Shown here: positions 52,314-60,555 of the stretch, piece after piece
Position numbering within the stretch: the first letter of the stretch is position 1
How the letters are laid out: each line of letters opens with the position of its first letter
NCBI RefSeq assembly: GCF_030450055.1
Contig: NZ_CP118480.1
Coordinates: forward strand, 1,949,415-2,013,414
From: Gallaecimonas kandeliae
GTDB taxonomy: Bacteria > Pseudomonadota > Gammaproteobacteria > Enterobacterales > Gallaecimonadaceae
Direction of reading: 5' to 3'
DNA: 64,000 nt
Translations under genes and position numbers: made by a program
The notes under the pieces: model-generated
The model's database searches: none
What the model saw: only the letters and a program-made list of their open reading frames with translations
What the model was told of the DNA's origin: nothing

Positions 52314-53475
52314 TTGCCAAAACCACACTGACATTGCTGCCGCCGAAGGCATAGGAGTTGGACATCAGGTAGCGCACCGGCTGCCTGTCGCCAAGGGCGG
52401 CGTAATTGAGTTCGGGAAGGGCCGGATCTTGGGGCCCGCGCCACAGCTGGGGCGGCAACCGGCCCTCTGGGTCGGTCAGGGCCAGGTAGCCGAAGGCCGC
52501 CTCCAGGGCGCCGGCGGCCCCCAGGGCATGGCCGACCTGGGCCTTGCTGGTGCTGACCTTGGTGGCTGCGCCGAAACAGCGGGCCATGAGCCCCGCCTCC
52601 ATCTCGTCGTTCTTGGGGGTGCCGGTGCCGTGGAGATTGACGTAGCCGATGTCCCCATACTGGATACCGGCCTGGGCCAGGGCCTGGTCCATGGCGAGCC
52701 TGGCGCCCTTGCCCTCTGGCTCGGGGGCTGAGATATGGTAGCCGTCTGAGGACTCCCCCACCCCGGCCAGGCGCACCTCACCCTTTTTCTTTGACAGCAG
52801 GAACACCGCCGCCCCTTCGCCGATGCTGATCCCCTGGCGCCCTTCGCCGAAGGGGGTGCAGGGGCCTGGTGCCACGGACTCGAGGGCTTTGAAGCCGTTC
52901 AGGGTCAGGCGGCAGAGGCTGTCCACCCCGCCCACCAGCACGGCGTCGGCGAGCCCCGCCTTTATGAGGCGCTGGCCGCTGGCAAAGGCCTTGCCGGAGG
53001 AAGAACAGGCGGTGGAGATGCTGTAGGCCGGCCCCTTGATGCCAAGGTAGTCGGCGGCAAAGCGGGCCACTGAGCCCAATGCCTGGCGCTCGTAGTCAAA
53101 ATCCGCGGGCAGGGCTCCCTCGCGCTGCCAGTGGGCCAGGGCCGCCTCGCCCTTGTCCATGCCGGCGGTGGAAGAGCCCAGTACAACGGCGATACGCTCC
53201 GCACCATAGGCCGCCAGGGCTTCGTCCAGCTGCGGCCGGATCTGCTCCATGGCCAGGCGCAACATGCGGTTGTTGCGGCAATCCTGCTGTTCGAAGTCGG
53301 CCGGCAAGGGCGGCAAGTCCGCCGTCACGGCGCCGACCCAGGCGGTCCTGCCCAGCAGCAGGTCGTTCCTTGCCACCAGGCCGCTTTGCCCTGTGAAGAG
53401 GGCCTCGGCGTTGGCCTCGAGGCCAAGGCCAAAGGGGCTGACCAGGCCGGGGGCCGAGAGATAGAGATCAGCCAT
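52297..53475 (-). CDS. apeO: aryl polyene beta-ketoacyl-ACP synthase, ApeO-type
   Basis: A 392-residue condensing enzyme, paralogous to the gene at 49895. ISTACSSSGKAFASGQRLI holds the catalytic Cys, NLHGTGTPKNDEMEAGL and KAQVGHALGAAGALEA the His residues. In characterised clusters ApeO pairs with the non-catalytic partner ApeC to act as the chain-elongating heterodimer. It overlaps the lipoprotein gene by eight bases. Confidence 0.9.
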   Translation of the reverse strand: MADLYLSAPGLVSPFGLGLEANAEALFTGQSGLVARNDLLLGRTAWVGAVTADLPPLPADFEQQDCRNNRMLRLAMEQIRPQLDEALAAYGAERIAVVLGSSTAGMDKGEAALAHWQREGALPADFDYERQALGSVARFAADYLGIKGPAYSISTACSSSGKAFASGQRLIKAGLADAVLVGGVDSLCRLTLNGFKALESVAPGPCTPFGEGRQGISIGEGAAVFLLSKKKGEVRLAGVGESSDGYHISAPEPEGKGARLAMDQALAQAGIQYGDIGYVNLHGTGTPKNDEMEAGLMARCFGAATKVSTSKAQVGHALGAAGALEAAFGYLALTDPEGRLPPQLWRGPQDPALPELNYAALGDRQPVRYLMSNSYAFGGSNVSVVLANDTRN

Positions 53476-54010
53476 AGGTCACCTCGAAGCCGTAGCCCAG
53501 GGCCAGTTGCTCAAAGCGGAAGCCCTGGGGGTTGTAATGAATGCGGATCAGGAGCTTACCCTTCATGGACAACGTCCTTACGCCTTGTTTTTCTTCCAGT
53601 TCAAGCCCGGTGCCCTCAAGACTCTTGGCCAGGGCCGCCTTGGGCATCAGTGCCAGCAGCAGATCCGACAGCAGTTGGCCGGGCTTGGCGCTGGCCGGCA
53701 CCAGGGGCGAGCGCTTTTCGGTGAGCTGGCGTCCGTCGTAGCCCACCTGGAAGAGGAAGTTGCCGAAGCCGGACAGCGCCACCAGTCCCACCTGGCCTGG
53801 GGCCAGTTGCAGCTCTCCCACCAGTTGCCACCTGTCCTTGCCGTGCCAGGCCACCACCTGCTGCTGGCGCACCGAGGCGGCTTGTACCCAGCCAAGGCTC
53901 GGCAGCGTCCATTCCACGTCCTTGGCCAGCACGGCTCTGGGGGCCTTGGCCACCGGCAGGCTCTGGCAGGCGCAAAGCAGCAGGGTGAGCAGCAGTAAAC
54001 AGCGCTTCAT
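53468..54010 (-). CDS. apeN: DUF3261 lipoprotein, ApeN-type
   Basis: A 180-residue lipoprotein: MKRCLLLLTLLLCACQS with lipobox Cys, then a beta-rich domain (WQLVGELQLAPGQVGLVALSG, ALSGFGNFLFQVGYDG, RIHYNPQGFRFEQLALGYG). DUF3261 proteins are constant members of aryl polyene clusters and probably help place the polyene lipid in the outer membrane. ATGA overlap with the transporter gene; the long open frame upstream is not coding. Confidence 0.87.
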   Translation of the reverse strand: MKRCLLLLTLLLCACQSLPVAKAPRAVLAKDVEWTLPSLGWVQAASVRQQQVVAWHGKDRWQLVGELQLAPGQVGLVALSGFGNFLFQVGYDGRQLTEKRSPLVPASAKPGQLLSDLLLALMPKAALAKSLEGTGLELEEKQGVRTLSMKGKLLIRIHYNPQGFRFEQLALGYGFEVTYG

Positions 54011-56130
54011 GACTTGCCCGCCCACAGCAGGCTGGTCCACCAGCCGGTGAAGAGGCCCACAGTCACCACGGCGCCAAAGCCAACCAGCACAGGGGTGGAG
54101 GAGGCGATCAGCAGGCCGAAGGCCAGCAGGGAAGACAGGGCCGATAAAAGCGTGGCCAGCAGGCTGTGGTGGCCCTTGGGATCGCCGGCAAAGAAGAGGC
54201 CGTAGTCCAGACTCAGGCCCAGCACCAGTACCAGGGCCAGGGCGTGGACCAGGTTGAAGGCCTGGCCCAGCATGGCCGGAGCCATGGCAGCAGCCAGCAC
54301 GGCGGCGCCGGCGCTGGCCAGCACAGGGCCGGCCTTTTTCCCCTGCAGCCACCACAGCAGCGGCGCCAGGGCCAGGAAGGCCAGCCCCAGCAGCTTGAGG
54401 ATCTGGTCGCGGTAATGGCTGAAGAGCCTGCTGGCTTCCAAGGCCGGGCTGATGAGGCGCTGGTCGCCAAGGGCCGCCTGCCCTGCCGGGGTCAGGCCCC
54501 GTAACACCATGACGGTGGCGGGCTTAGTGCCCTCCAGCAGCAACTGGCGGCGGGCGTCAAAAGCCGGCAAGGCGCCGGGCAACAGGTAAGCATCCAAGGC
54601 CGGGGCCTGGCCCAGGGCGCCGCCCAGTTGAGCGTCCAGCTGCTGCCAGAGCCCCGCCAGGCGCTGATGGTCCGCCTGCTGGCGTGCCTTGGACGGCACG
54701 GCCTGGCTCAGCGCCAGGTAGCCGGCCAGCTGCCCCTTGGCTTCCAAAGCCTCAAGCCTGGGGGCCAGGGCCTCTTCTTTTTGCAGCAATTCCTGCACGT
54801 CCTTACCCTGCAACAGCAGGTACTGGCCGCCAGGCAAGACGCCAAGGTAGTGGCCGAGGCGGGCCTCGACGGCACTCAGCGCCGGATCCTTGGGCTGCCA
54901 CTGGCGGATGTCGTCGTCAAAGGAGAGGCGGCTGACACCCAGGGCCAACCAGGCCAGCAGCAACAGGGCCAGGGCCCAGGCCGCCTTTGTACGACGGGGC
55001 TCAAGGCGGGCCATCAGCCTGGCGGGCCAGGTTCGTACCGGCACAGCCGGGGCCTTGGCCACAAAGCGCACATAGCCATAGGCCACCAGCAGGCCGCCGA
55101 TGGCCGTCACCCCCAGTTGGGCCAGGCCAGGAAAGGGCGACAGGCTCAGCACCCCGTAGGCGGCCAGGCTGGAGAGCAGCCCCAGCAGCAGCGGCTTGTG
55201 GATGGCGCTGCCGTCAGGCCCCGCCGCCAGGCGGTGGAAACCGTAGTCGGCGCAGATGCCGATGACGCTGGCGCCCATCACCAGGGCCAGCCAATGGGCG
55301 CCGGGGAAGCACCACCAGAGGGCGGTAAGGGCGCCAAGGCCGGAGGCCAGCAGCAGGCCGCCCATGTAACCAAGGGCCCGCCAGCCGCCGAAGCCCCACC
55401 AGATAAGGGCCAATACCCCCAGGGCCGCCAAGGTGCCGAAGCGGCTCACCTCAACCTGGGCCTGGCGGGCGCCGGCGGCGGCGTAGAGCACAGTGCCTGT
55501 GGCCTTGACCGCCTGGGGCTGGGCCCCCAGCCACTGCTTAACCGCCGCCTGCACCTGGCCGTCATAGGCAGAACCCTTGAGGGTGACGGAGAGCACCAGG
55601 GCGTAATCATCACCTTGGCGCCAGAGGGGCCAGCCGCCGACCAGGTGCAGCTGGCTGCCCCTGGGGCGCTGCTGTTCGAGGAAATGGCTGAAGCTGAGCA
55701 GCGGGTCCAGGCGCAGGCTGCTCGGCATGGGGCCGAACCAGAGGGCCTGGGCCCGCGCCAGCAGGCTTTGGTCTGGCAGGGCGCGGTCGCTGTCTGCCAG
55801 CAACTGGCCACGGTAGCGGCCAAGGGCCTTGAAGGCGTCGCTGTCGCCACCCTGCCAGCCGGCCACGAAGGAGGCGGCGTCCAGGGACTTGCCGAGCTTT
55901 CGGCCCAGGGCCACCAGCTGGCCGGGATTTTGGCCTTCGGCCAGCAGCCAGAGCTGGCGGTCGAAGCGCTGGCGCAGGGCCTTGAAGCTGGCCCGCTCGC
56001 CGGCCGGAGCACCTTGGAAGCCGTCCGGCAGGAGATCTGCGAGCTGCGAAGAGGGATGTACCCCCAGCAGCAGCCTCAGTGCCAGCAGCGCCGTCAGGGC
56101 GATGAGCAGCAACCAGGCTCTCACCGGCAC
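54007..56130 (-). CDS. apeM: MMPL/RND-type exporter, ApeM-type
   Basis: A 707-residue inner-membrane transporter with two symmetric halves of about six helices each. The first half begins AWLLLIALTALLALRLLLG with a large periplasmic domain, then FGTLAALGVLALIWWGFGGW and LALVMGASVIGICADYGFH; the second has LVHALALVLVLGLSLDYGLFF. DYGF/DYGL segments mark the proton-relay helices. It is proposed to move the aryl polyene lipid out of the inner membrane with ApeL and ApeN. Confidence 0.9.
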   Translation of the reverse strand: MPVRAWLLLIALTALLALRLLLGVHPSSQLADLLPDGFQGAPAGERASFKALRQRFDRQLWLLAEGQNPGQLVALGRKLGKSLDAASFVAGWQGGDSDAFKALGRYRGQLLADSDRALPDQSLLARAQALWFGPMPSSLRLDPLLSFSHFLEQQRPRGSQLHLVGGWPLWRQGDDYALVLSVTLKGSAYDGQVQAAVKQWLGAQPQAVKATGTVLYAAAGARQAQVEVSRFGTLAALGVLALIWWGFGGWRALGYMGGLLLASGLGALTALWWCFPGAHWLALVMGASVIGICADYGFHRLAAGPDGSAIHKPLLLGLLSSLAAYGVLSLSPFPGLAQLGVTAIGGLLVAYGYVRFVAKAPAVPVRTWPARLMARLEPRRTKAAWALALLLLAWLALGVSRLSFDDDIRQWQPKDPALSAVEARLGHYLGVLPGGQYLLLQGKDVQELLQKEEALAPRLEALEAKGQLAGYLALSQAVPSKARQQADHQRLAGLWQQLDAQLGGALGQAPALDAYLLPGALPAFDARRQLLLEGTKPATVMVLRGLTPAGQAALGDQRLISPALEASRLFSHYRDQILKLLGLAFLALAPLLWWLQGKKAGPVLASAGAAVLAAAMAPAMLGQAFNLVHALALVLVLGLSLDYGLFFAGDPKGHHSLLATLLSALSSLLAFGLLIASSTPVLVGFGAVVTVGLFTGWWTSLLWAGKS

Positions 56131-56606
56131 TGCCCCGGGCTCAGGCTAATAAGGGTCTCACCGCCCGGCTCGATAAGGCGCACTTCCCGGGCCGGCCGGC
56201 CTTGCACCTGCATCTCGGTGACGGCCTTGGCAAGGGTCGGATCCTTGGGCTTGAGGGTCAGCTTCTCGCCGTCCTGGCTCAGCTCAAAGTCCTGGGCCAG
56301 GGACGAGGTGTCACCGCTGACCACGGCCGCCAAGAGCCGGCCGAGGCTGGCCACCAACGGATTGTCCATGGAAGCCAGGCGGCTCTCTCCCTGGCCCGGC
56401 AGGGCCTGGTAGAGGCCGTCCTTGCGCACCGACAGGGTGCTGGGGAAGGGGCTGTCGGTAACCCAGTCGAGGCCACCTGGGCCGGCGCTGTAATGGCCGC
56501 GGCTTTCCAGGGGCTTGGACAGGCCCTGCAAGGTCTTTTGCTGGCTGAACTCGCCGCAGGGCTGGGCCAGGCTGGCCGCCAGGGCCAGGGTGCTCAGTAG
56601 GGCCAT
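56121..56606 (-). CDS. apeL: LolA-like periplasmic carrier, ApeL-type
   Basis: A 161-residue exported protein: ALLSTLALAASLAQPCGEF is the signal peptide region, followed by a LolA-like fold (FSQQKTLQGLSKPLESRGHYS, LDWVTDSPFPSTLSVRKDG, LTLKPKDPTLAKAVTEMQVQ). LolA proteins shuttle lipids across the periplasm; here the cargo is likely the polyene lipid. It overlaps apeK by 13 and apeM by 10 bases. Confidence 0.88.
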   Translation of the reverse strand: MALLSTLALAASLAQPCGEFSQQKTLQGLSKPLESRGHYSAGPGGLDWVTDSPFPSTLSVRKDGLYQALPGQGESRLASMDNPLVASLGRLLAAVVSGDTSSLAQDFELSQDGEKLTLKPKDPTLAKAVTEMQVQGRPAREVRLIEPGGETLISLSPGQCR

Positions 56607-57013
56607 GGCTCCCCCAGCTTGTCGAAGAGCACCTTGGGGGAAACGAACTGCATCTCGCCGCCCTCCAACGTCACCGCCACCTGGACGCTCTGGCCTTTAG
56701 TCAGGACAGTGCCGCTCTCCTTGCAGCGCACCACATAGCTCAGCTTGAGGCGGTTCTCGAACTCCTCCAGGGCGGCGCTGACCAGCAGCTTCTGGCCGAA
56801 GACGGCCGATTTGACGTACTTGACCTTCAAATCGACGATGGGCCAGACGTAGCCGGAGGCCTGCATCTGCGGGTAGTTGTAGTCGATGCTGTCCAGCAGC
56901 GCGCAGCGGGCCCGCTCGAAGTACTTGAGGTAGTTGCCGTGCCAGGTGACGTTCATGGGGTCCAGATCGTAGAAGGGGACCTCCACTTCCACTTCGGCTT
57001 CACGCCTCGTCAT
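56594..57013 (-). CDS. apeK: acyl thioesterase, ApeK-type
   Basis: A 139-residue YbgC-like hotdog thioesterase: VEVPFYDLDPMNVTWHGNYL with the catalytic Asp, KYFERARCALLDSIDYNY and FENRLKLSYVVRCKESG. It could release or proofread chains on the ACPs. It overlaps the ammonia-lyase gene by 14 bases. Confidence 0.88.
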   Translation of the reverse strand: MTRREAEVEVEVPFYDLDPMNVTWHGNYLKYFERARCALLDSIDYNYPQMQASGYVWPIVDLKVKYVKSAVFGQKLLVSAALEEFENRLKLSYVVRCKESGTVLTKGQSVQVAVTLEGGEMQFVSPKVLFDKLGEPWPY

Positions 57014-58526
57014 AAAGCCTCCAGGGTTGGGTCTTGAGGGCCGCCAGCAGTTGGCGCAGCTCGGCTTCCAGGGGCCTGTCCTCTGTCAGTGGCGGACAGG
57101 CGGCGTGCAAGGTGGCCACGAAGTCGGCCAGCTCGCCGGTCAGGGGCACGGCTTCCTGCTGCTGGCGCAGCCAGACCCCCTGGCAGGCCGCCAGCAAGGT
57201 GGCGATGGCCACCTGCTCGGCCAGTTCCAGCACCCGCAGGCAGTCCCTGGCCGCTATGGTGCCCATGCTGACCTTGTCCTGGTTGTGGCATTCGGTGGAG
57301 CGGGAGAAGACGGAGGCCGGCATGCAGTGCTTGAGGGCTTCCGCCGTCCAGGCAGAGGCGCCGATCTGCACCGCCTTGAAACCGTGGCTGATGGCCTGGC
57401 GGGGGCCGCTGGCACCGGTCAGGTTGGACGGCAGGCCGTTGTTGAACTTGGTGTCCACCAGGGCCGCCAGCTGGCGGTCGGCAAGGTCGGCCAGGTTGGC
57501 CACCTGGGTCTTCAGGGTGTCCATGGCCATGGCGATATGGCCGCCGTAGAAGTGGCCGCCGTGCAGCACCTGCTCGTTCTCGGCGTCGATGATGGGATTG
57601 TCGTTGGCGCTGTTGAGCTCGGTCTCGATAAGGCCGCGCAGCCAGGGCAGCGCGTCTTCAAGGGCCCCTATCACGTGTGGGGCACAGCGCAGGGAGTAGC
57701 GGTCCTGCAGCCTGTCGTGGGCGCCCTGGCCCTGGTAGTTCAGATCGCCGCGCAGCCTTTTCGCCACCCTGGCCTGGCCGGGGTGGGGCTTGACGGCGAA
57801 GAGCTGCTCGTCGAAGTGATAGGCGTTGCCCTTCATGGCCAGGCTCACCAGGGCGGTGATGCGGGTGCAGAGGGCCGACAAATATTGGGCGCGGCCGAAG
57901 GCCTGGCAGGCCAGGGCCGTCATCACGGCGGTGCCGTTCATGATGGCCAGGCCTTCCTTGGGCTTGAGGGTCAGCGGCGCCAGGCCCTTCTCGGCCAGCA
58001 CCTGGGCCATGTCCCGCACCTGGCCATGCTGGTAGACCTGGCGCTCGCCCACCAGGGCCGCCGCCACGTAGGAAAGGGGCGTCAGATCCCCTGAGGCCCC
58101 CACTGAGCCCTCGGCGGGAATGAGGGGCACCAGATCTTCGGCCAGCAGCCATTGCAGCCTTTCCAGCAGTTCCCAGCTGACCCCGGAATGGCCCTGGCTC
58201 AGGGAGGCCAGGCGCGCCGCCAGTATGGCCCTGCCCTCTTCCAGGTCGAAATGGCGGCCGAGGCCGCAGCCGTGGAAGCGGGTCAGGTTTAAGGGCAGCG
58301 CCTCCACCAGTTCCTTGGGGATGCCGACGGTGACCGAATCGCCGTAGCCGGTGGTGACGCCGTAGATGGCGCCCTCTTCCTTCCAGAGCCTTTCTAAAAA
58401 GGCGGCGCCCTTGTCGATGAGGGCCTTGAAGTCGGGCTCGATGCTAAGAGCCGCCTTTTGCCGGCCGGTCGCCAGGGCGTTGATGTCCTCGATACAGAGC
58501 GGCCCTTGGCCGAAGATGACTGTCAT
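57000..58526 (-). CDS. aromatic amino acid ammonia-lyase (HAL/PAL/TAL family)
   Basis: A 508-residue MIO enzyme. The cofactor-forming Ala-Ser-Gly lies in GSVGASGDLTPLSYVAA at 144-146; IYGVTTGYGDSVTV carries the catalytic Tyr, and NDNPIIDAENEQVLHGGHF and QDKVSMGTIAARD complete the site. The substrate-selecting position reads LTRFHGCGLG (Phe84-His85), neither the SH of histidase nor the classical HL of tyrosine lyase. Between apeJ and apeK it most likely supplies a cinnamate-type starter (coumarate) to the polyene pathway. Confidence 0.88.
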   Translation of the reverse strand: MTVIFGQGPLCIEDINALATGRQKAALSIEPDFKALIDKGAAFLERLWKEEGAIYGVTTGYGDSVTVGIPKELVEALPLNLTRFHGCGLGRHFDLEEGRAILAARLASLSQGHSGVSWELLERLQWLLAEDLVPLIPAEGSVGASGDLTPLSYVAAALVGERQVYQHGQVRDMAQVLAEKGLAPLTLKPKEGLAIMNGTAVMTALACQAFGRAQYLSALCTRITALVSLAMKGNAYHFDEQLFAVKPHPGQARVAKRLRGDLNYQGQGAHDRLQDRYSLRCAPHVIGALEDALPWLRGLIETELNSANDNPIIDAENEQVLHGGHFYGGHIAMAMDTLKTQVANLADLADRQLAALVDTKFNNGLPSNLTGASGPRQAISHGFKAVQIGASAWTAEALKHCMPASVFSRSTECHNQDKVSMGTIAARDCLRVLELAEQVAIATLLAACQGVWLRQQQEAVPLTGELADFVATLHAACPPLTEDRPLEAELRQLLAALKTQPWRLYDEA

Positions 58527-60205
58527 TGGGATTTATCCTGCGGGCGCCCCTCGTCGGCACGCCAGAAATCGAAGAAGTTGAACCATTGGAGCGGCGCCTT
58601 GCGGCAGTACCAGGCGAGACGCCGGCTGTATTGGCCGGCCAGTTGGCCGAGCTGCTGGGCGCGCTGCTTGCGGGGCAGCTTGATCCCGTCCAGGGCGAAG
58701 GGCTCCAGGTAGAGGCGGTGGCCGCGCCCCTCGCGCAGGCAGAACAGCAGGTAGACGGGGCATTCCAGCACGTGGGCCAGCACCCAGGGGCCTATGGGCA
58801 AAGGCGCCGGGGCCCCCTGGAAAGGCACAGCCACCGTATGGCCGGCCTTGGACGCCGAAGTCCTGTCCCCCACCATCACCACCAGTTCACCGGCGTCGAT
58901 GCGCTGGCGCAGCAGCATGGCGGTGTCCGGGCCCAGCTCTGTCACCTGCAGCATGTTGAGCCGGGCGCCGGGGTTGATTTCGGCCAGCAGGCTGTTGAAC
59001 TTGGCGGCGTTCTCGGTCAGCACCAGCACCGTCATGGGGGTGTCGGACAGGGCCCGGCACAGCTCGAGGTTGCCGAGGTGGGCACCGATCAAGAGGGCAC
59101 CGCGCCCGGATTGCTTGATCTGGTTGAGCCAGCCTTGGCCCGGGAAGCTGAGATCCCGGCCGACCTGGATGTCGCCGGCCCAGGCGGCCAGCTTGTCGAG
59201 GATGGCCTCGCCGAAGGCCAAATGGTGGCGAAAACCGTCCCAGAGGCTGGGGTACCGGGGCAGCTCGGGGGTGGGGCCGTTGGCGAGATAAAAGCGGCGC
59301 AGGTAGTCCATGGAATGGCGCCGGCTCTGGCCGAACAGGAAGAAATAGCCCATCACCGGGTAGAGCAGGCAGCGAAAGCCAGGGCGGCCGAAGAGGCGGT
59401 AGGCCTGCCAGAGGCACTTCATGCCGAGGCGGCTGCCCCGCTCTTCGGCGCTGGCCCAGTGCCTGGCCTTTTCCAGGCGCCGGCCCAGCAGCTTCGGCAG
59501 CCGCCACAGCATGCCGAGCACCAGCTTGGTGTGCATCTTGGAGATGAGCCAGTTGTCCCTCAGGCCCTGGAAATGGGAGGCGCCGTCCTCGGGGTAGATC
59601 ACCTTGGTCTGGAGCTGGCGGATGGGCACCCCGGCCCAGTCCAGGCGCACCATCACCTCGATGTCGAAATCCATGCGCTTGCCGAGCCGGGCGCTGTCCA
59701 GCAAGGCCACGGTCTCGGCCAGGGGGTAGACCCGAAAGCCGCACATGGCGTCCTGGATGTGAAAGCCCAGGGTCTCCACCCAGACCCAGAAGTGAGTCAG
59801 GTAGCGGCCGTAGAGCCGGCCCTTGGGCACTGAGCCGTCGTATTGGGGGCGGCCGGCGATAAGGGCCTGGGGTTCGGCCTCGGCGGCGGCCAGGAAGCGC
59901 GGCACGTCGTCCAGGGCGTGCTGGCCGTCGGCGTCCACCTGCAGGCCGTGGCTGAAGCCCGCCTCATAGGCCGCCCTGAGGCCGGTCATGACGGCGCCGC
60001 CCTTGCCCTGGTTCTGGGCGTGGCGCACCAGGCGCACCTGGGGGTGGCTGGCCGACAGCGCGTCGAGGATGGCGGCGTGCTCGGGGCTGGAGCCGTCATC
60101 CACCAGGAAAAGCGGCAGCCCGAAGGCCAGCAGCGCCGGCACTGTGCGGGCCGCCAGGGGGCCGTGGTTGTAGACGGGCACCACCAGGCAGGGGTTGAAG
60201 CTCAT
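58523..60205 (-). CDS. apeJ: glycosyltransferase-acyltransferase fusion, ApeJ-type
   Basis: A 560-residue bifunctional protein. Residues 1-230 are a family 2 glycosyltransferase (CLVVPVYNHGPLAARTVPAL, FLVDDGSSPEHAAIL, QVDADGQHALDDV with the DxD-like metal site). From about 270 follows an LpxL/HtrB-type acyltransferase (GRGALLIGAHLGNLELCRAL with catalytic HxxxxE region). It is thought to attach sugar and acyl groups that anchor the polyene in a lipid. ATGA overlaps on both sides. Confidence 0.9.
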   Translation of the reverse strand: MSFNPCLVVPVYNHGPLAARTVPALLAFGLPLFLVDDGSSPEHAAILDALSASHPQVRLVRHAQNQGKGGAVMTGLRAAYEAGFSHGLQVDADGQHALDDVPRFLAAAEAEPQALIAGRPQYDGSVPKGRLYGRYLTHFWVWVETLGFHIQDAMCGFRVYPLAETVALLDSARLGKRMDFDIEVMVRLDWAGVPIRQLQTKVIYPEDGASHFQGLRDNWLISKMHTKLVLGMLWRLPKLLGRRLEKARHWASAEERGSRLGMKCLWQAYRLFGRPGFRCLLYPVMGYFFLFGQSRRHSMDYLRRFYLANGPTPELPRYPSLWDGFRHHLAFGEAILDKLAAWAGDIQVGRDLSFPGQGWLNQIKQSGRGALLIGAHLGNLELCRALSDTPMTVLVLTENAAKFNSLLAEINPGARLNMLQVTELGPDTAMLLRQRIDAGELVVMVGDRTSASKAGHTVAVPFQGAPAPLPIGPWVLAHVLECPVYLLFCLREGRGHRLYLEPFALDGIKLPRKQRAQQLGQLAGQYSRRLAWYCRKAPLQWFNFFDFWRADEGRPQDKSQ

Positions 60206-60555
60206 GGGCCCTCCTCGGCCAGCAGAACCCGGCCCGAGCCGTGGCAGCCGTGCTCTGAGTCGTACTGGAAGTGCAGCTTGCCCTTGTCCTGGTGGTATTC
60301 CAGGGTCAGAGTCAGGGGCAGGCCAGGGGTGATGAGGCGCTGGAACTTGATGGCCTCCAGGCGCTGGCTGGCAAGGGCCAACCCGAAATGGGCGGCCCCC
60401 AGGCGGATGGCCCAGTCCAGCTGCGCCACCCCCGGCACTATGGGCGCGCCGGGGAAATGGCCCTGGAAAACGGTCAGGCCGGGGTCCATGTCCAGCACCA
60501 GTTCGAGGCGCTGGGCCTGCTGCCGGCGTTCAAGGATCTTGGGTAGCAATGACAT
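60202..60555 (-). CDS. apeI: FabZ-like dehydratase, ApeI-type
   Basis: A 117-residue hotdog protein starting MSLLPKILERRQQAQ. FQGHFPGAPIVPGVAQLDWAI contains the FabA/FabZ H-FPG motif with the catalytic His. It dehydrates 3-hydroxyacyl intermediates, with ApeP. The start overlaps the ligase gene by 26 bases. Confidence 0.88.
   Translation of the reverse strand: MSLLPKILERRQQAQRLELVLDMDPGLTVFQGHFPGAPIVPGVAQLDWAIRLGAAHFGLALASQRLEAIKFQRLITPGLPLTLTLEYHQDKGKLHFQYDSEHGCHGSGRVLLAEEGP

Noticed and set aside
54628-56412. Long plus-strand open frame opposite the MMPL gene
   Set aside because: Gln/Gly-rich antisense frame without start signals; the MMPL gene is coherent with its neighbours.
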